Of a stretch of DNA of 64,000 bases, positions 18,917 to 27,278 are shown one piece after another. The position numbers were made by a program, and so were the translations under genes. The number at the start of each line of letters is the position of its first letter. Within the stretch, counting starts at the first letter, position 1. The DNA lies in assembly GCF_041914405.1 (NCBI RefSeq), contig NZ_JAYSDK010000004.1:124001-188000 (forward strand). The letters run 5' to 3'. Below the pieces are notes generated by a model. The model made no database searches. It saw only the letters and a list, made by a program, of their open reading frames with translations, and was not told the DNA's origin. This DNA comes from Zoogloea sp041914405 (GTDB taxonomy: Bacteria > Pseudomonadota > Gammaproteobacteria > Burkholderiales > Rhodocyclaceae).

Positions 18917-19345
18917 ATGAGCTTCATCCAGGAATTCAAGGAATTCGCCGTCAAGGGCAATGTCGTCGACCTGGCCGTCGGTGTAATCATCGGTGGCGCC
19001 TTCCAGAAGATCGTCGACTCCCTCGTCAAGGACATGCTGATGCCCGTCCTCGGCAAGCTGCTGGGCGGCATGGACTTCAAGCATTTCTACTTGAACCTCA
19101 GCGACAAGACCTACGACACCATGGAGGCCGCCGAGAAGGCCGGCGCACCGCTGTTCAAGTACGGCGTGTTCATCAACTCGGTGATCGACTTCCTGATCGT
19201 CGCACTGGCGATCTTCGTGGCGATCAAGGCCATCAACAAACTGAAGCGCGAAGAGCCGGCCGCCGAACCGGCACCCGCGGAGCCGCCGGCGGAACCGGAA
19301 GATGTGAAACTGCTGCGGGAAATCCGCGACGCGCTGAAGAAGTAG
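18917..19345 (+). CDS. mscL: Large-conductance mechanosensitive channel MscL
   Basis: MscL is an inner-membrane safety valve that opens on sudden drops in osmolarity. The protein is 142 residues, normal length. It has the N-terminal amphipathic helix FIQEFKEFAVKGNVVDLAVGVIIGGAFQKIV, which contains the gate, a periplasmic loop with KYGVFIN, a second membrane helix and a C-terminal helix rich in Lys, Glu and Pro. AAGGAG lies 6 bases before ATG 18917, deciding the start over an upstream ATG. It separates a kinase and a regulator gene on the opposite strand. Confidence 0.95.
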   Translation: MSFIQEFKEFAVKGNVVDLAVGVIIGGAFQKIVDSLVKDMLMPVLGKLLGGMDFKHFYLNLSDKTYDTMEAAEKAGAPLFKYGVFINSVIDFLIVALAIFVAIKAINKLKREEPAAEPAPAEPPAEPEDVKLLREIRDALKK

Positions 19346-19373
19346 GCGCAGCGTGGCCCGTCGTCCTCGCCCC

Positions 19374-20090
19374 TCAGTCGGGCGAGACGACGGCGGACGG
19401 TTCGGAAGGATCGATCCGCTCGAGGCGATAGCCGAAATTGTAGGTGGGCGTCAGTCGGAAACCGTTCTCCGGCCGCAGGTTGAGCTTGCTGCGCACACGG
19501 CTGATATGGGTATCCACGGTACGCGTTGCCAGGGAGGGGTTGCGCCCCCACACGGCTTCGAGCAGGTGGCCACGGGACAGCAGGCGGCCGAGGTTGCGGA
19601 ACAGGAAGGCCGCCAGTTCGAACTCCTTGTCCGTCAGGTCCACCCCGGTGCCGTCGATGCCGAGGGTCTTCTTGGCCAGATCGAAGTGGTACACGCCCAC
19701 CGTCAGGGTCTGGTTGGGGCTCTTCGGCTGGGCCCGCCGCAATACCGCCTCGATGCGCGACAACAACTCGATGCGCCGCGGCGGCTTGACCACATAGTCG
19801 TCGGCGCCAGCACTGAAGGCATTGGCAATGTCCTCCTCGGCATCCCGCGAAGTGATGAAGATCGCCGGCGTATCGTTGTTACGCTCGACGCGCAGCCAGC
19901 GCAGCACCTGCTCGCCGGTCAGACCCGGCAACATCCAGTCCACCAGCAACAGGTCGAAGCTCTCGCGACTGGCCACCCGCATGAATTCACGGGCCAGCGT
20001 GAAGCCATGAACATCGTGCCCGGCTTCCTTCAGCCAGGCCGTCAGTACCTCCATCTGAGCTGGATCGTCCTCGATAATCGCAAATCGCAC
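19374..20090 (-). CDS. OmpR/PhoB-family response regulator
   Basis: The 238-residue protein has a receiver domain (EDD at 8-10, phospho-acceptor Asp in LLLVDWMLPG, Lys in YVVKPP) and a C-terminal winged-helix domain (VDLTDKEFELAAFLF, TVDTHISRVRSKLNL, TYNFGYRLE). It likely answers the CHASE2 kinase located past mscL, since no other kinase is near and both are on the minus strand. The target genes are not evident. Confidence 0.9.
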   Translation of the reverse strand: MRFAIIEDDPAQMEVLTAWLKEAGHDVHGFTLAREFMRVASRESFDLLLVDWMLPGLTGEQVLRWLRVERNNDTPAIFITSRDAEEDIANAFSAGADDYVVKPPRRIELLSRIEAVLRRAQPKSPNQTLTVGVYHFDLAKKTLGIDGTGVDLTDKEFELAAFLFRNLGRLLSRGHLLEAVWGRNPSLATRTVDTHISRVRSKLNLRPENGFRLTPTYNFGYRLERIDPSEPSAVVSPD

Positions 20091-20152
20091 GCAGACCTAC
20101 CTTTTTCTGAAATTGAAGCTCGTCGCCTGAAAAACCGGGATGCGCCTGCTGC

Positions 20153-20794
20153 TCAGGCGTAGTCGCCCACATATGGATTGCTGTCGCGCTCCTCGCCGAA
20201 GGTGGACATCGGCCCGTGGCCTGGAATGAAGGACACGTCATTGCCCAGCGGCCACAGCTTGCCGCGGATGGACTGAACCAGGTCCGCATGGCTGCCGCGC
20301 GGGAAATCCGTGCGCCCGATAGACCCGGCGAAAAGCACGTCGCCAACCACAGCCAGCCGTGCCGACGAGCTGAAGAACACCACATGGCCCGGTGTGTGGC
20401 CAGGGCAATGCAGCACGTCCAGCGTTTCCTGGCCTACCGTCACCGTGTCGCCATCGGCCAACCAGCGGTCCGGCGTGAATGTCTCCACCTGCGGAAAGCC
20501 AAACATCTTGCTCTGCTGGGGCAAGGCATCGATCCAGAAGCGCTCCTCCTTCTCAGGCCCCTCGACCGGCACGGCCAGCCGGCGGGCCAACTCGGCGGTA
20601 CCACCGGCATGGTCAATATGGCCATGGGTCAGCAGGATCTTCTCCACCGTCAGCCCCAGTTGATCGATCGCCGCGGCAATCCGGTCCACGTCGCCGCCCG
20701 GGTCGACGACCGCCGCCTTGCGGCTCACGTCGCACCACAGCAGGGAGCAGTTCTGTTCGAAGGGGGTGACAGGAACGATCTTGTATTGAAGCAT
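20153..20794 (-). CDS. Metallo-beta-lactamase-fold hydrolase (glyoxalase II-like)
   Basis: The 213-residue protein carries the binuclear zinc motif THGHIDHAGG, a later conserved His in CPGHTPGH, the bridging Asp in VVGDVLFAGSIGRTD and a final His in IPGHGP. The size and the order of motifs match the short GloB-like / YcbL-type hydrolases, which cleave thioesters such as S-lactoylglutathione. The true substrate is unknown. The start at 20794 (MLQYKIVPVTPFEQN) is the usual N-terminus; the open frame upstream of it is not conserved. Confidence 0.88.
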   Translation of the reverse strand: MLQYKIVPVTPFEQNCSLLWCDVSRKAAVVDPGGDVDRIAAAIDQLGLTVEKILLTHGHIDHAGGTAELARRLAVPVEGPEKEERFWIDALPQQSKMFGFPQVETFTPDRWLADGDTVTVGQETLDVLHCPGHTPGHVVFFSSSARLAVVGDVLFAGSIGRTDFPRGSHADLVQSIRGKLWPLGNDVSFIPGHGPMSTFGEERDSNPYVGDYA

Positions 20795-20838
20795 GGTCGG
20801 AAAAGCCGGAAAGGTAGTCTGAAAAGCCCGGGCTGCGT

Positions 20839-21468
20839 TCAACGCTGGGGCTGCGGCGCCGAACGGGATTCGGTCAGCGCAATGTAACGGCTGCGGTCCT
20901 GTTCATAGCGGGTCCGGATCGCCTCGATATCCCGCTTCTTGGCATCGATCACCACCCCCTGTGCCGCCAGCTCGCTGTCGGATTCCCGCAGCGCGGCCGC
21001 CAGGCTGGGGGGCATGCCGCGCTTCTGGTAGAACTCCGCCTCGCGGGTCAGGCCGGAACGCTTCTGCAACAACTGGGCACGCACCGCCTCAGCCTGCTTC
21101 AGCTCCAGCTGCACCCCCTGAATCGCGCGATCCCGGCGCGCGTCGATGTCGGCAACGCTGGAATAGGTTTCAAGCAGCGACTGGTTGCGACGCTGTTCAG
21201 CACGCAGGCGCAGCTGCTCGGCCCGTCGGGCCCGATCCTCGGCTTCCTTGCGGGCCAGTTGCTCGGGCGTCAGCGGTGCCTCCACCAGCCGGCGCACGGT
21301 GCCCTGGGGGCTCATCTCCCGGTAGCTCTTGCCATAACACTGGGGCGGCAACACGTCGCCGCACACCTGATGGCCATTGTCCGAGCAGCAAAAGACGGTC
21401 CGGGAGGGCGTCTGCGCCCCTACCGGCAGCACCACCCATAGCGCGCACAACAGGGCCAGCCGTCGCAT
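20839..21468 (-). CDS. Exported DUF4124-like coiled-coil protein
   Basis: The ~209-residue product starts with a signal peptide (MRRLALLCALWVVLPVGA). A short Cys-containing segment follows (VFCCSDNGHQVCGDVLPPQCYG) that resembles the DUF4124 beta-hairpin. The rest is a long, charged helical region (about 75-205, rich in Arg, Glu, Gln and Ala) that should form a coiled coil. The role is unknown. It begins 4 bases after pyrE on the same strand, so the two are probably co-transcribed. Confidence 0.7.
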   Translation of the reverse strand: MRRLALLCALWVVLPVGAQTPSRTVFCCSDNGHQVCGDVLPPQCYGKSYREMSPQGTVRRLVEAPLTPEQLARKEAEDRARRAEQLRLRAEQRRNQSLLETYSSVADIDARRDRAIQGVQLELKQAEAVRAQLLQKRSGLTREAEFYQKRGMPPSLAAALRESDSELAAQGVVIDAKKRDIEAIRTRYEQDRSRYIALTESRSAPQPQR

Positions 21469-21472
21469 GAGA

Positions 21473-22120
21473 TCAGTTTTCTCCGCTCACACCATAGGTG
21501 TCGCGATACCGCTGCACGGCCTCCAGATTGGCCTTCAGCGCCGGACTATCGGCCAGGTAGGCGATCAGGTCCTTCAGGTTGGCCACGGCCAGCACCGGAA
21601 TCCCGTAGGTATCACTCACCTCCTGCACCGCCGACAGCGTGCCAGTGCCGCGCTCCATGCGGTCGAGGGCGATGACCACCGCCGACGGCGTGGCGCCGTG
21701 GGCACGGATGATCTCCACCGACTCGCGCACCGAGGTGCCTGCCGAGATCACGTCGTCGAGGATCGCCACGCGGCCGGCCAGCGGCGCGCCGACCAGGGTA
21801 CCGCCCTCGCCGTGGTCCTTGGCTTCCTTGCGGTTGAAGCAGAACGGCAGGTTGTGGCCGCGCTCGGCAAGCCGCATCGCGGTACCCGCCACCAGCGGGA
21901 TGCCCTTGTAGGCAGGCCCGAACAGCATGTCGCAAGGCAACTGGGCGGCCAGCAGGGTCTGCGCGTAGAAGTCGCACAGCTTGCCGAAGGACGCACCGTC
22001 GTTAAACAGCCCGGCATTGAAGAAATAGGGGGAGAGACGCCCCGCCTTGGTGACGAACTCTCCAAACCTCAGCACGCCCTTGTCGCAGGAGAGGGCGATG
22101 AAATCACGGCTAAAATCCAC
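21473..22120 (-). CDS. pyrE: Orotate phosphoribosyltransferase PyrE
   Basis: PyrE joins orotate to PRPP to form orotidine 5'-phosphate in pyrimidine synthesis. The 215-residue protein has LRFGEFVTKAGRLSPYFFNAG near the start, the flexible-loop sequence FNRKEAKDHGEGG, and the PRPP-binding motif VAILDDVISAGTS. A GTG start at 22120 gives the canonical DFSRDFIAL N-terminus and the usual length. An upstream ATG would add 33 residues and run into the divergent exonuclease gene. Confidence 0.95.
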   Translation of the reverse strand: MDFSRDFIALSCDKGVLRFGEFVTKAGRLSPYFFNAGLFNDGASFGKLCDFYAQTLLAAQLPCDMLFGPAYKGIPLVAGTAMRLAERGHNLPFCFNRKEAKDHGEGGTLVGAPLAGRVAILDDVISAGTSVRESVEIIRAHGATPSAVVIALDRMERGTGTLSAVQEVSDTYGIPVLAVANLKDLIAYLADSPALKANLEAVQRYRDTYGVSGEN

Positions 22121-22154
22121 GTCGTTTCCAAAAAAATGGACCAAATCAAACAAA

Positions 22155-22943
22155 ATGTTACGCGTCGTCACCGCCAACCTCAATGGCATCCGTTCCGCCA
22201 GCGTGAAAGGCTTCCTCACGTGGCTCGGCCAGCAGGATGCCGACGTCGTATGTGTACAGGAGTTGAAAGCTCAACTTCCGGATCTTACGCCTGAAATGAG
22301 CGCTCCCGCCGACATGACGGGATACTTCCACTGCGCTGCCAAGAAAGGCTATAGCGGTGTCGGCATCTACACCCGCAAGGCGCCCGACCGCATCGTCGAG
22401 GGCCTGGGTCACGAAGAATTCGACCTGGAAGGCCGCTACCTGCAGGCCGACTTCGGCAACCTGTCGGTCGTCTCCCTGTACCTGCCGTCCGGTTCGAGTT
22501 CCGAGGAACGTCAGGCTGCCAAGTTCCGCTTCATGGATCTGTTCCTGCCGCACATGGCCGAGCTGCGGGCCAGCGGACGCGACGTGGTGATCTGCGGCGA
22601 CTGGAACATCGCCCACCAGGCCATCGACCTCAAGAACTGGCGCTCCAACCAGAAGAACTCCGGCTTCCTGCCCGAAGAACGGGCTTGGCTAAGCCGCCTG
22701 TTCGACGAACAGGGTTGGGTGGACACCTACCGCCGCCTCCATCCCGAAGCCACCGACGCCTGCTACACCTGGTGGTCCAACCGCGGCCAGGCCTGGGCCA
22801 AAAACGTAGGTTGGCGCCTCGACTACCAGATCGCCACACCGGATCTCGGCGCCCGAGCAGTGCGTACCGCCGTTTACAAGGACGAGCGCTTCAGCGACCA
22901 CGCACCGCTGACCGTCGACTACGACCTGCCCTTCGCCGGCTGA
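22155..22943 (+). CDS. xth: Exodeoxyribonuclease III (AP endonuclease)
   Basis: This enzyme cuts DNA at abasic sites and trims 3' ends in base-excision repair. The 262-residue protein has the EEP-fold motifs: VTANLNGIRSA, the catalytic Glu in CVQELKA, GDWNIAHQAIDLKNW, and the final SDHAPLTVDYD with its Asp-His pair. The ATG at 22155 gives the standard MLRVVTANLNG start. It is divergent from pyrE with only 34 bases between the two start codons. Confidence 0.95.
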   Translation: MLRVVTANLNGIRSASVKGFLTWLGQQDADVVCVQELKAQLPDLTPEMSAPADMTGYFHCAAKKGYSGVGIYTRKAPDRIVEGLGHEEFDLEGRYLQADFGNLSVVSLYLPSGSSSEERQAAKFRFMDLFLPHMAELRASGRDVVICGDWNIAHQAIDLKNWRSNQKNSGFLPEERAWLSRLFDEQGWVDTYRRLHPEATDACYTWWSNRGQAWAKNVGWRLDYQIATPDLGARAVRTAVYKDERFSDHAPLTVDYDLPFAG

Positions 22944-22949
22944 TCCAGT

Positions 22950-22967
22950 TCGCCCCCACGGGGGCGA
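22950..22967 (+). terminator. GC-rich hairpin after the exonuclease III gene
   Basis: TCGCCCCC and GGGGGCGA form a tight stem 7 bases after the stop and are followed by an AT-rich run. It may terminate the gene. It also resembles a half copy of the REP-like palindrome found elsewhere in the window. Confidence 0.5.
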
Positions 22968-23093
22968 CACCATTTAATAATAGTTATTTATTATCAAAAT
23001 TCTTTAAACAATTAATTTCAAGTATTTTTCCTGCTGCCATACGATGGTCTCCATCGAATCCCGATCGACACAACAACCATCAGGAGAATCACC

Positions 23094-23579
23094 ATGGCAA
23101 ACCCCTTCCACAATCCCGCCTCGGCCACCATCCAGAACCTCGAAGCCGCTTTCGCCGGCGAATCGATGGCCCATATCAAGTACCGCTACTTCGCCAAGTT
23201 GTGCCGCGAAATGGGCGACGAGGAAACCGCCAAGGCCTTCGAAGCCACGGCCGATCAGGAAGTGATGCACGCCTTCGGCCACCTCGACCTGCTCTACCCG
23301 AAGGCCAAGATGAGCCCGGCCCGCGCCTTGCAGTTCGCCATCGAGGGCGAGACCTACGAGTACACCGAAATGTACCCGGCCTTCCGCCACACCGCCGTCG
23401 CCGAAGGCAACGATGCCGCGGTGCAGGAGATCGATGAGCAGATCGCCGAGTCGAAGGAGCATGCGGAGCAGTTCCGCGCCGTGCTCGAAAAGGCCGCCAA
23501 GCGCTTTGCCGCCCTCGCCAAGGTCGAGGAACGCCACGCCGCCCACTACCAGGCCGCCCTCGACAAAATCGGCGCCTGA
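23094..23579 (+). CDS. Rubrerythrin (single-domain, without rubredoxin tail)
   Basis: Rubrerythrins reduce hydrogen peroxide at a di-iron site in the cytoplasm of anaerobes and microaerobes. The 161-residue protein is a four-helix ferritin-like bundle with the expected iron ligands in EAAFAGESMAH, DQEVMHAFGHL, EGETYEYTEMYPAF and EIDEQIAESKEHAEQF. The usual C-terminal rubredoxin domain is absent, but a separate rubredoxin gene follows 54 bases later and a rubredoxin reductase after that. The 126 bases upstream are strikingly AT-rich (22970-23035) and should hold the promoter. AGGAG precedes the ATG. Confidence 0.93.
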   Translation: MANPFHNPASATIQNLEAAFAGESMAHIKYRYFAKLCREMGDEETAKAFEATADQEVMHAFGHLDLLYPKAKMSPARALQFAIEGETYEYTEMYPAFRHTAVAEGNDAAVQEIDEQIAESKEHAEQFRAVLEKAAKRFAALAKVEERHAAHYQAALDKIGA

Positions 23580-23633
23580 CGCCAACCCGACCCTGTTCAA
23601 TCCCCGCATTCAGACTAAAAAGGAAAGCGCACC

Positions 23634-23798
23634 ATGAAAACCTACCAATGCATCGTTTGCGGCTTCATCTACGACGAAACCGCCGGCCTCCCCGACGAAG
23701 GCATCGCCCCGGGCACCCGCTGGGCCGACATCCCTGACGACTGGGCCTGCCCCGACTGCGGTGTGGCCAAGTCGGACTTCGAGATGGTCGAGATCTGA
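23634..23798 (+). CDS. Rubredoxin
   Basis: This 54-residue electron carrier binds one iron through two Cys pairs, seen as YQCIVCGFIYDE near the N-terminus and WACPDCGVAKSDFE near the C-terminus. The central PDEGIAPGTRWADIPDDW is typical. It lies between a rubrerythrin lacking its own rubredoxin domain and a rubredoxin-reductase-like flavoprotein, so it is the likely electron shuttle. AAGGAAAG lies before ATG 23634. Confidence 0.97.
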   Translation: MKTYQCIVCGFIYDETAGLPDEGIAPGTRWADIPDDWACPDCGVAKSDFEMVEI

Positions 23799-23869
23799 CC
23801 ATGCCCATCCGGGCGGCGCGCCTTCCCTTTCCGCGCCGCCCCGCCAGCCCATTTCGCGAGGTCCTACCG

Positions 23870-25030
23870 ATGCCCCATCCCGACTTGCCCACCCTCATCC
23901 TCGGCACCGGCCTCGCCGGCTACAACCTGGCCCGCGAGATCCGCAAGCTCGACAAGACTGTCCCACTGGTGCTGGTCAGCCGCGACGCGGCACCCTTCTA
24001 CTCCAAACCGATGCTGTCCAACGCACTGGCCGGCGGCAAGACCGCTGAGTCGCTGGTGATGAAGAGCGCCGACCGGATGGCCGAAGAACTCGGCGCCAGG
24101 ATCCTCGCCCACACCCAGGTCGCGTCCATCGACACGGCGGCGCGTCAGGTGTCTTTCAGCAATGGCGAACACCTGGCCTACCGGGACGTAGTGCTGGCCA
24201 TCGGCGCCGACCCGATCCGCCTGCCCCTCGATGGTGACGGCGCCGCCGACGTACTGTCGGTGAATGACCTCGAAGACTTCGCCCGCTTCAGCGCCCGCCT
24301 CGACGGCGTGCAGCGCATCGCGATCCTCGGCGGGGGCCTGATCGGTTGCGAGTTCGCCAACGACTTGCTGGCCCGCGGCATCGTGCCGACGGTCCTCGAC
24401 CCCGCCCCGTGGCCCCTCGGCCGCCTGCTTCCGGAAGCCGCCGGACACTGGTTCCAGGGACGACTCGAAGCCGCTGGCGTCCGCTTCCGCATGGGCACCG
24501 CAGCGCGCAGCGTCACCCGCCAGGCGGACGGCTATCGTCTCGAACTCGACGACGGCAGCCAGCTCGATGTGGACCTCGTGCTGTCGGCAGTCGGCCTGCG
24601 CCCACGTACCGGCATCGCCGCTGAGGCAGGACTCGCCACCCAGCGCGGCATCGTCGTCGACCGCCGCCTCGCCGCCAGCGCCCCGAACGTTTATGCGATC
24701 GGCGACTGCGCCGAGGTGGACGGCCTCAGCCTGCCCTTCGTGATGCCGATCATGCAGCAGGTCCGCGCGCTGGCCCAGACCCTTGCCGGCACGCCGACCG
24801 ACGTGCGCTACCCGGCCATGCCGGTGCTGGTGAAGACGCCTGCCGTCCCAACGGTCGTCGCCCCGCCCGCGGCCGGCACTGAGGGCGCGTGGCAAGTGGA
24901 AGATGACCGCGACGGCCTGACCGCCCGCTTCGTCGCCTCTGATGGCAGTCTGCGCGGCTTCGCGGTACTCGGCAGCGCCACCGCCGGCAAGCAGGCACTC
25001 ACAGCCCAGCTGCCGTCCACGCTGAGCTAG
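23870..25030 (+). CDS. Rubredoxin-NAD(P)+ reductase-like FAD oxidoreductase
   Basis: The 386-residue flavoprotein has an N-terminal FAD-binding loop LGTGLAGYNLAREIRK, the second NAD(P)H loop ILGGGLIGCEFANDLL (about residues 150-165), and the FAD-contacting VYAIGDCAEVDG near 285. The order matches rubredoxin or ferredoxin reductases. Placed directly after rubredoxin, it should feed electrons from NAD(P)H to rubredoxin and then to rubrerythrin. The start at ATG 23870 gives MPHPDLPTLILGTG. Confidence 0.9.
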   Translation: MPHPDLPTLILGTGLAGYNLAREIRKLDKTVPLVLVSRDAAPFYSKPMLSNALAGGKTAESLVMKSADRMAEELGARILAHTQVASIDTAARQVSFSNGEHLAYRDVVLAIGADPIRLPLDGDGAADVLSVNDLEDFARFSARLDGVQRIAILGGGLIGCEFANDLLARGIVPTVLDPAPWPLGRLLPEAAGHWFQGRLEAAGVRFRMGTAARSVTRQADGYRLELDDGSQLDVDLVLSAVGLRPRTGIAAEAGLATQRGIVVDRRLAASAPNVYAIGDCAEVDGLSLPFVMPIMQQVRALAQTLAGTPTDVRYPAMPVLVKTPAVPTVVAPPAAGTEGAWQVEDDRDGLTARFVASDGSLRGFAVLGSATAGKQALTAQLPSTLS

Positions 25031-25084
25031 CCGATACCGCCCTGCCGGCTATGGAGAGTTGACCGCCGTCATGCTGATCGACTA

Positions 25085-25106
25085 AATTCAGTCGATTGAC
25101 TAACTT
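25085..25106. promoter_or_regulatory. Putative TetR operator
   Basis: AATTCAGTC, GATT, GACTAACTT form an interrupted inverted repeat with seven of nine pairs matching. It lies 45-65 bases before the TetR gene and overlaps a possible -35 TTGACT. It is probably the regulator's own binding site. Confidence 0.55.
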
Positions 25107-25149
25107 AACGTACCGGGAGCATCGATACGGCTCCCGGCGCGTGCGCGCC

Positions 25150-25827
25150 ATGACCGCCACCTCCGTCCACCAGCCGACCCGCGCCGACGGCATCCTGGCT
25201 CGCCGCCGCCTGCTGGAAGCCGCGCTGCCGCTGTTCGCCGCCAAGGGCTATCAACAGACCTCGACCCGCGAGATCGCTGACGCCGCCGACGCCAACCTGG
25301 CCGCCATCAACTACTACTTCGGCGACAAGGCCGGCCTCTACCGGGCCGTGTTCAGCGAATCCCTGTGCGCCGACACCAAGTCCACGCCCCCCCTCGGCGA
25401 CGCCGTCGATCAGCCGCTGGCGCTTGTCCTGGCTGCCTTCTTCCACGATTTCCTGGCTCCATTGAAGAACGGCGCGCCAGTGGACCTGGTGATGCGCCTG
25501 CACTTCCGCGAACTGCTCGATCCCAGCGGCGTCCTCGGGCACGACTACGACGCGGAGCTGGCCGCCCTCTACACCGGCCTCACCGGCCTGCTGACCCAAC
25601 ACCTGGGCCTCGCCGGCATGGACACCGACATCCAGCGCCTGGCTCACTCCATCATCGGCCTGGCGCTGCCCTACTACGTCGCCCGCGACCTGATCGACCG
25701 GGTCAGCCCCGCACTGCTGGCCGATGCGGCCGCCGTCGACACGCTCGCCGACCGGCTCGCCGGCTGCGCCCTGGCGATGATCACCAACGAACAACAACGC
25801 CGCCGCCAGGCAGGGAGCAACCCATGA
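25150..25827 (+). CDS. TetR-family regulator of the RND efflux operon
   Basis: The 225-residue protein has an N-terminal TetR helix-turn-helix (RRRLLEAALPLFAAKGYQQTSTREIADAADANLAAINYYFGDKAGLYRAVF). Its C-terminal ligand domain resembles the CerR/DUF1956 type (HDFLAPL, VMRLHFRELLDPSG). It is the first gene of the efflux operon, and its stop overlaps the next start as ATGA. It presumably represses the operon until an effector is bound. ATG 25150 was preferred over an upstream ATG because it matches the usual TetR N-terminus length. Confidence 0.88.
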   Translation: MTATSVHQPTRADGILARRRLLEAALPLFAAKGYQQTSTREIADAADANLAAINYYFGDKAGLYRAVFSESLCADTKSTPPLGDAVDQPLALVLAAFFHDFLAPLKNGAPVDLVMRLHFRELLDPSGVLGHDYDAELAALYTGLTGLLTQHLGLAGMDTDIQRLAHSIIGLALPYYVARDLIDRVSPALLADAAAVDTLADRLAGCALAMITNEQQRRRQAGSNP

Positions 25828-27278
25828 ACCTGCGCCAGCACACCGCCGCCGCGCTGCTTGCCCTGCTCGGCCTGTCCGCCTGCGGCGTGCTGCCGCGCGT
25901 CGGCCCCGACTACCAGACGCCTGCAATACCCGCCCCCGCCGGCTGGCAGGCCCCGCAGCCCCACAACGGCCAGATCGCCGAACTCACCGACTGGTGGCGG
26001 CGCCTCGACGACCCACTGCTGCCCGAGCTGATCGACGCCGCCGAACGGGAAAGCGCCAGCCTCGCCCAGGCCCGCGCGCGCATCGCCCAGGCCCGCGCCT
26101 CGGCCGTAGCAGCGGACGTCGCCGGCCTGCCCACCGTCGATGGCAGCATCGCCGCCAAGCGCGCCGCCTTCACCTTCGGCGCCCCAACCACCTTCCAGAC
26201 CACCCGCCAGGCCTCTGTGATGGCCAACTGGGAGATCGACCTGTTCGGCGGCCTGGCCCGTGACCAACAAGGTGCCGAAGCCCGCCTCGCGGCCAGCGCC
26301 GCCCGCTGGCACGCCGCCCGCGTGTCGGTCGCCGCCGAAACCGCCGACGCCTACCTGCAGCTGCGCTACCAAGAACGCCGCCTGGCCCAGGCTGAAGCCG
26401 ACGCCGCCTCCCGCGCCGCCACCTTCGAACTCACCCGCAAGCTCGGCAGTGCCGGCTTCAACGCCCCCGCCGACGTGGCCCTCGCCAGCGCCAGCGCCGC
26501 CGACGGCGCCGCCACGGTGGCCGACCTGCGCGCCGCCCGCGACCGCCAGATCAAGGCCCTGGTCGCCCTCACCGGGCTCGACGAGGCCGGTCTGCGCCAA
26601 CGTCTCGCCAGTGCCAGCGGGCGCTTCCCGACCCCTGCTGCCTTCGCCATCGATGCGCTACCGGCCCGCCTGCTCGCCCAGCGCCCCGACGTGGCCGCCA
26701 CGGAACGGGATCTCGCCGCCGCCAGCGCGGCCATCGGCAGCGCCGCCGCCGACCGTTATCCGCGCCTGACCCTGGCCGGCTTCTTCACCCCGCTGCGCCT
26801 CAACACCAATGGCCAGCGCAGCTCCGCCACAACCTGGTCGATCAGCCCTACGCTGGCCATGCCGCTGTTCGACGGTGGCCGCGTTGCCGCCAACGTGGAC
26901 GCTGCCCGCGCCGACTACGCCGCCGCCGAAGCCGCCTACCGCCAGGCCGTGCGCAACGCGGTCAGCGAAGTCGAACAAGCCCTCGTGCGCCTCGACGCCG
27001 CCGCCACCCGCGAGGCGGACGTACGCCGCGCTGCCGCCGGCTACCGCCAGGCCTACAGCGCCACCGAAGCCCGCCAGCGCGCCGGCTTCGCCAGCCTGCT
27101 CGAACTCGAAGACTCCCGCCGCACCCTGCTCGCCGCCGACACCGCAGTGGCCGGGTGGGAGCAGGAACGAGCCTCCGCGTGGATCGCCCTGTACCGGGCC
27201 ATCGGCGGCGGCTGGTCCGCCACCGACACCGCCGCCCCCCAAGCCCCTCAAGCCCCCTCCCCGGACGACGCCCGATGA
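25824..27278 (+). CDS. RND efflux outer-membrane lipoprotein (NodT/OprM family)
   Basis: The 484-residue protein is a TolC-like outer-membrane channel. It starts with a lipoprotein signal ending LLGLSAC, where Cys is lipidated. Two repeats of the OEP helical domain follow, including DWWRRLDDPLLPELIDAAERESASLAQARARI, ANWEIDLFGGLARD and, in the second half, LAMPLFDGGRVAANVDAARADYAAAEAAYRQAVRNAVSEVEQAL. It overlaps the TetR and adaptor genes by ATGA at both ends. Its position ahead of adaptor and pump is less usual. Confidence 0.92.
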   Translation: MNLRQHTAAALLALLGLSACGVLPRVGPDYQTPAIPAPAGWQAPQPHNGQIAELTDWWRRLDDPLLPELIDAAERESASLAQARARIAQARASAVAADVAGLPTVDGSIAAKRAAFTFGAPTTFQTTRQASVMANWEIDLFGGLARDQQGAEARLAASAARWHAARVSVAAETADAYLQLRYQERRLAQAEADAASRAATFELTRKLGSAGFNAPADVALASASAADGAATVADLRAARDRQIKALVALTGLDEAGLRQRLASASGRFPTPAAFAIDALPARLLAQRPDVAATERDLAAASAAIGSAAADRYPRLTLAGFFTPLRLNTNGQRSSATTWSISPTLAMPLFDGGRVAANVDAARADYAAAEAAYRQAVRNAVSEVEQALVRLDAAATREADVRRAAAGYRQAYSATEARQRAGFASLLELEDSRRTLLAADTAVAGWEQERASAWIALYRAIGGGWSATDTAAPQAPQAPSPDDAR

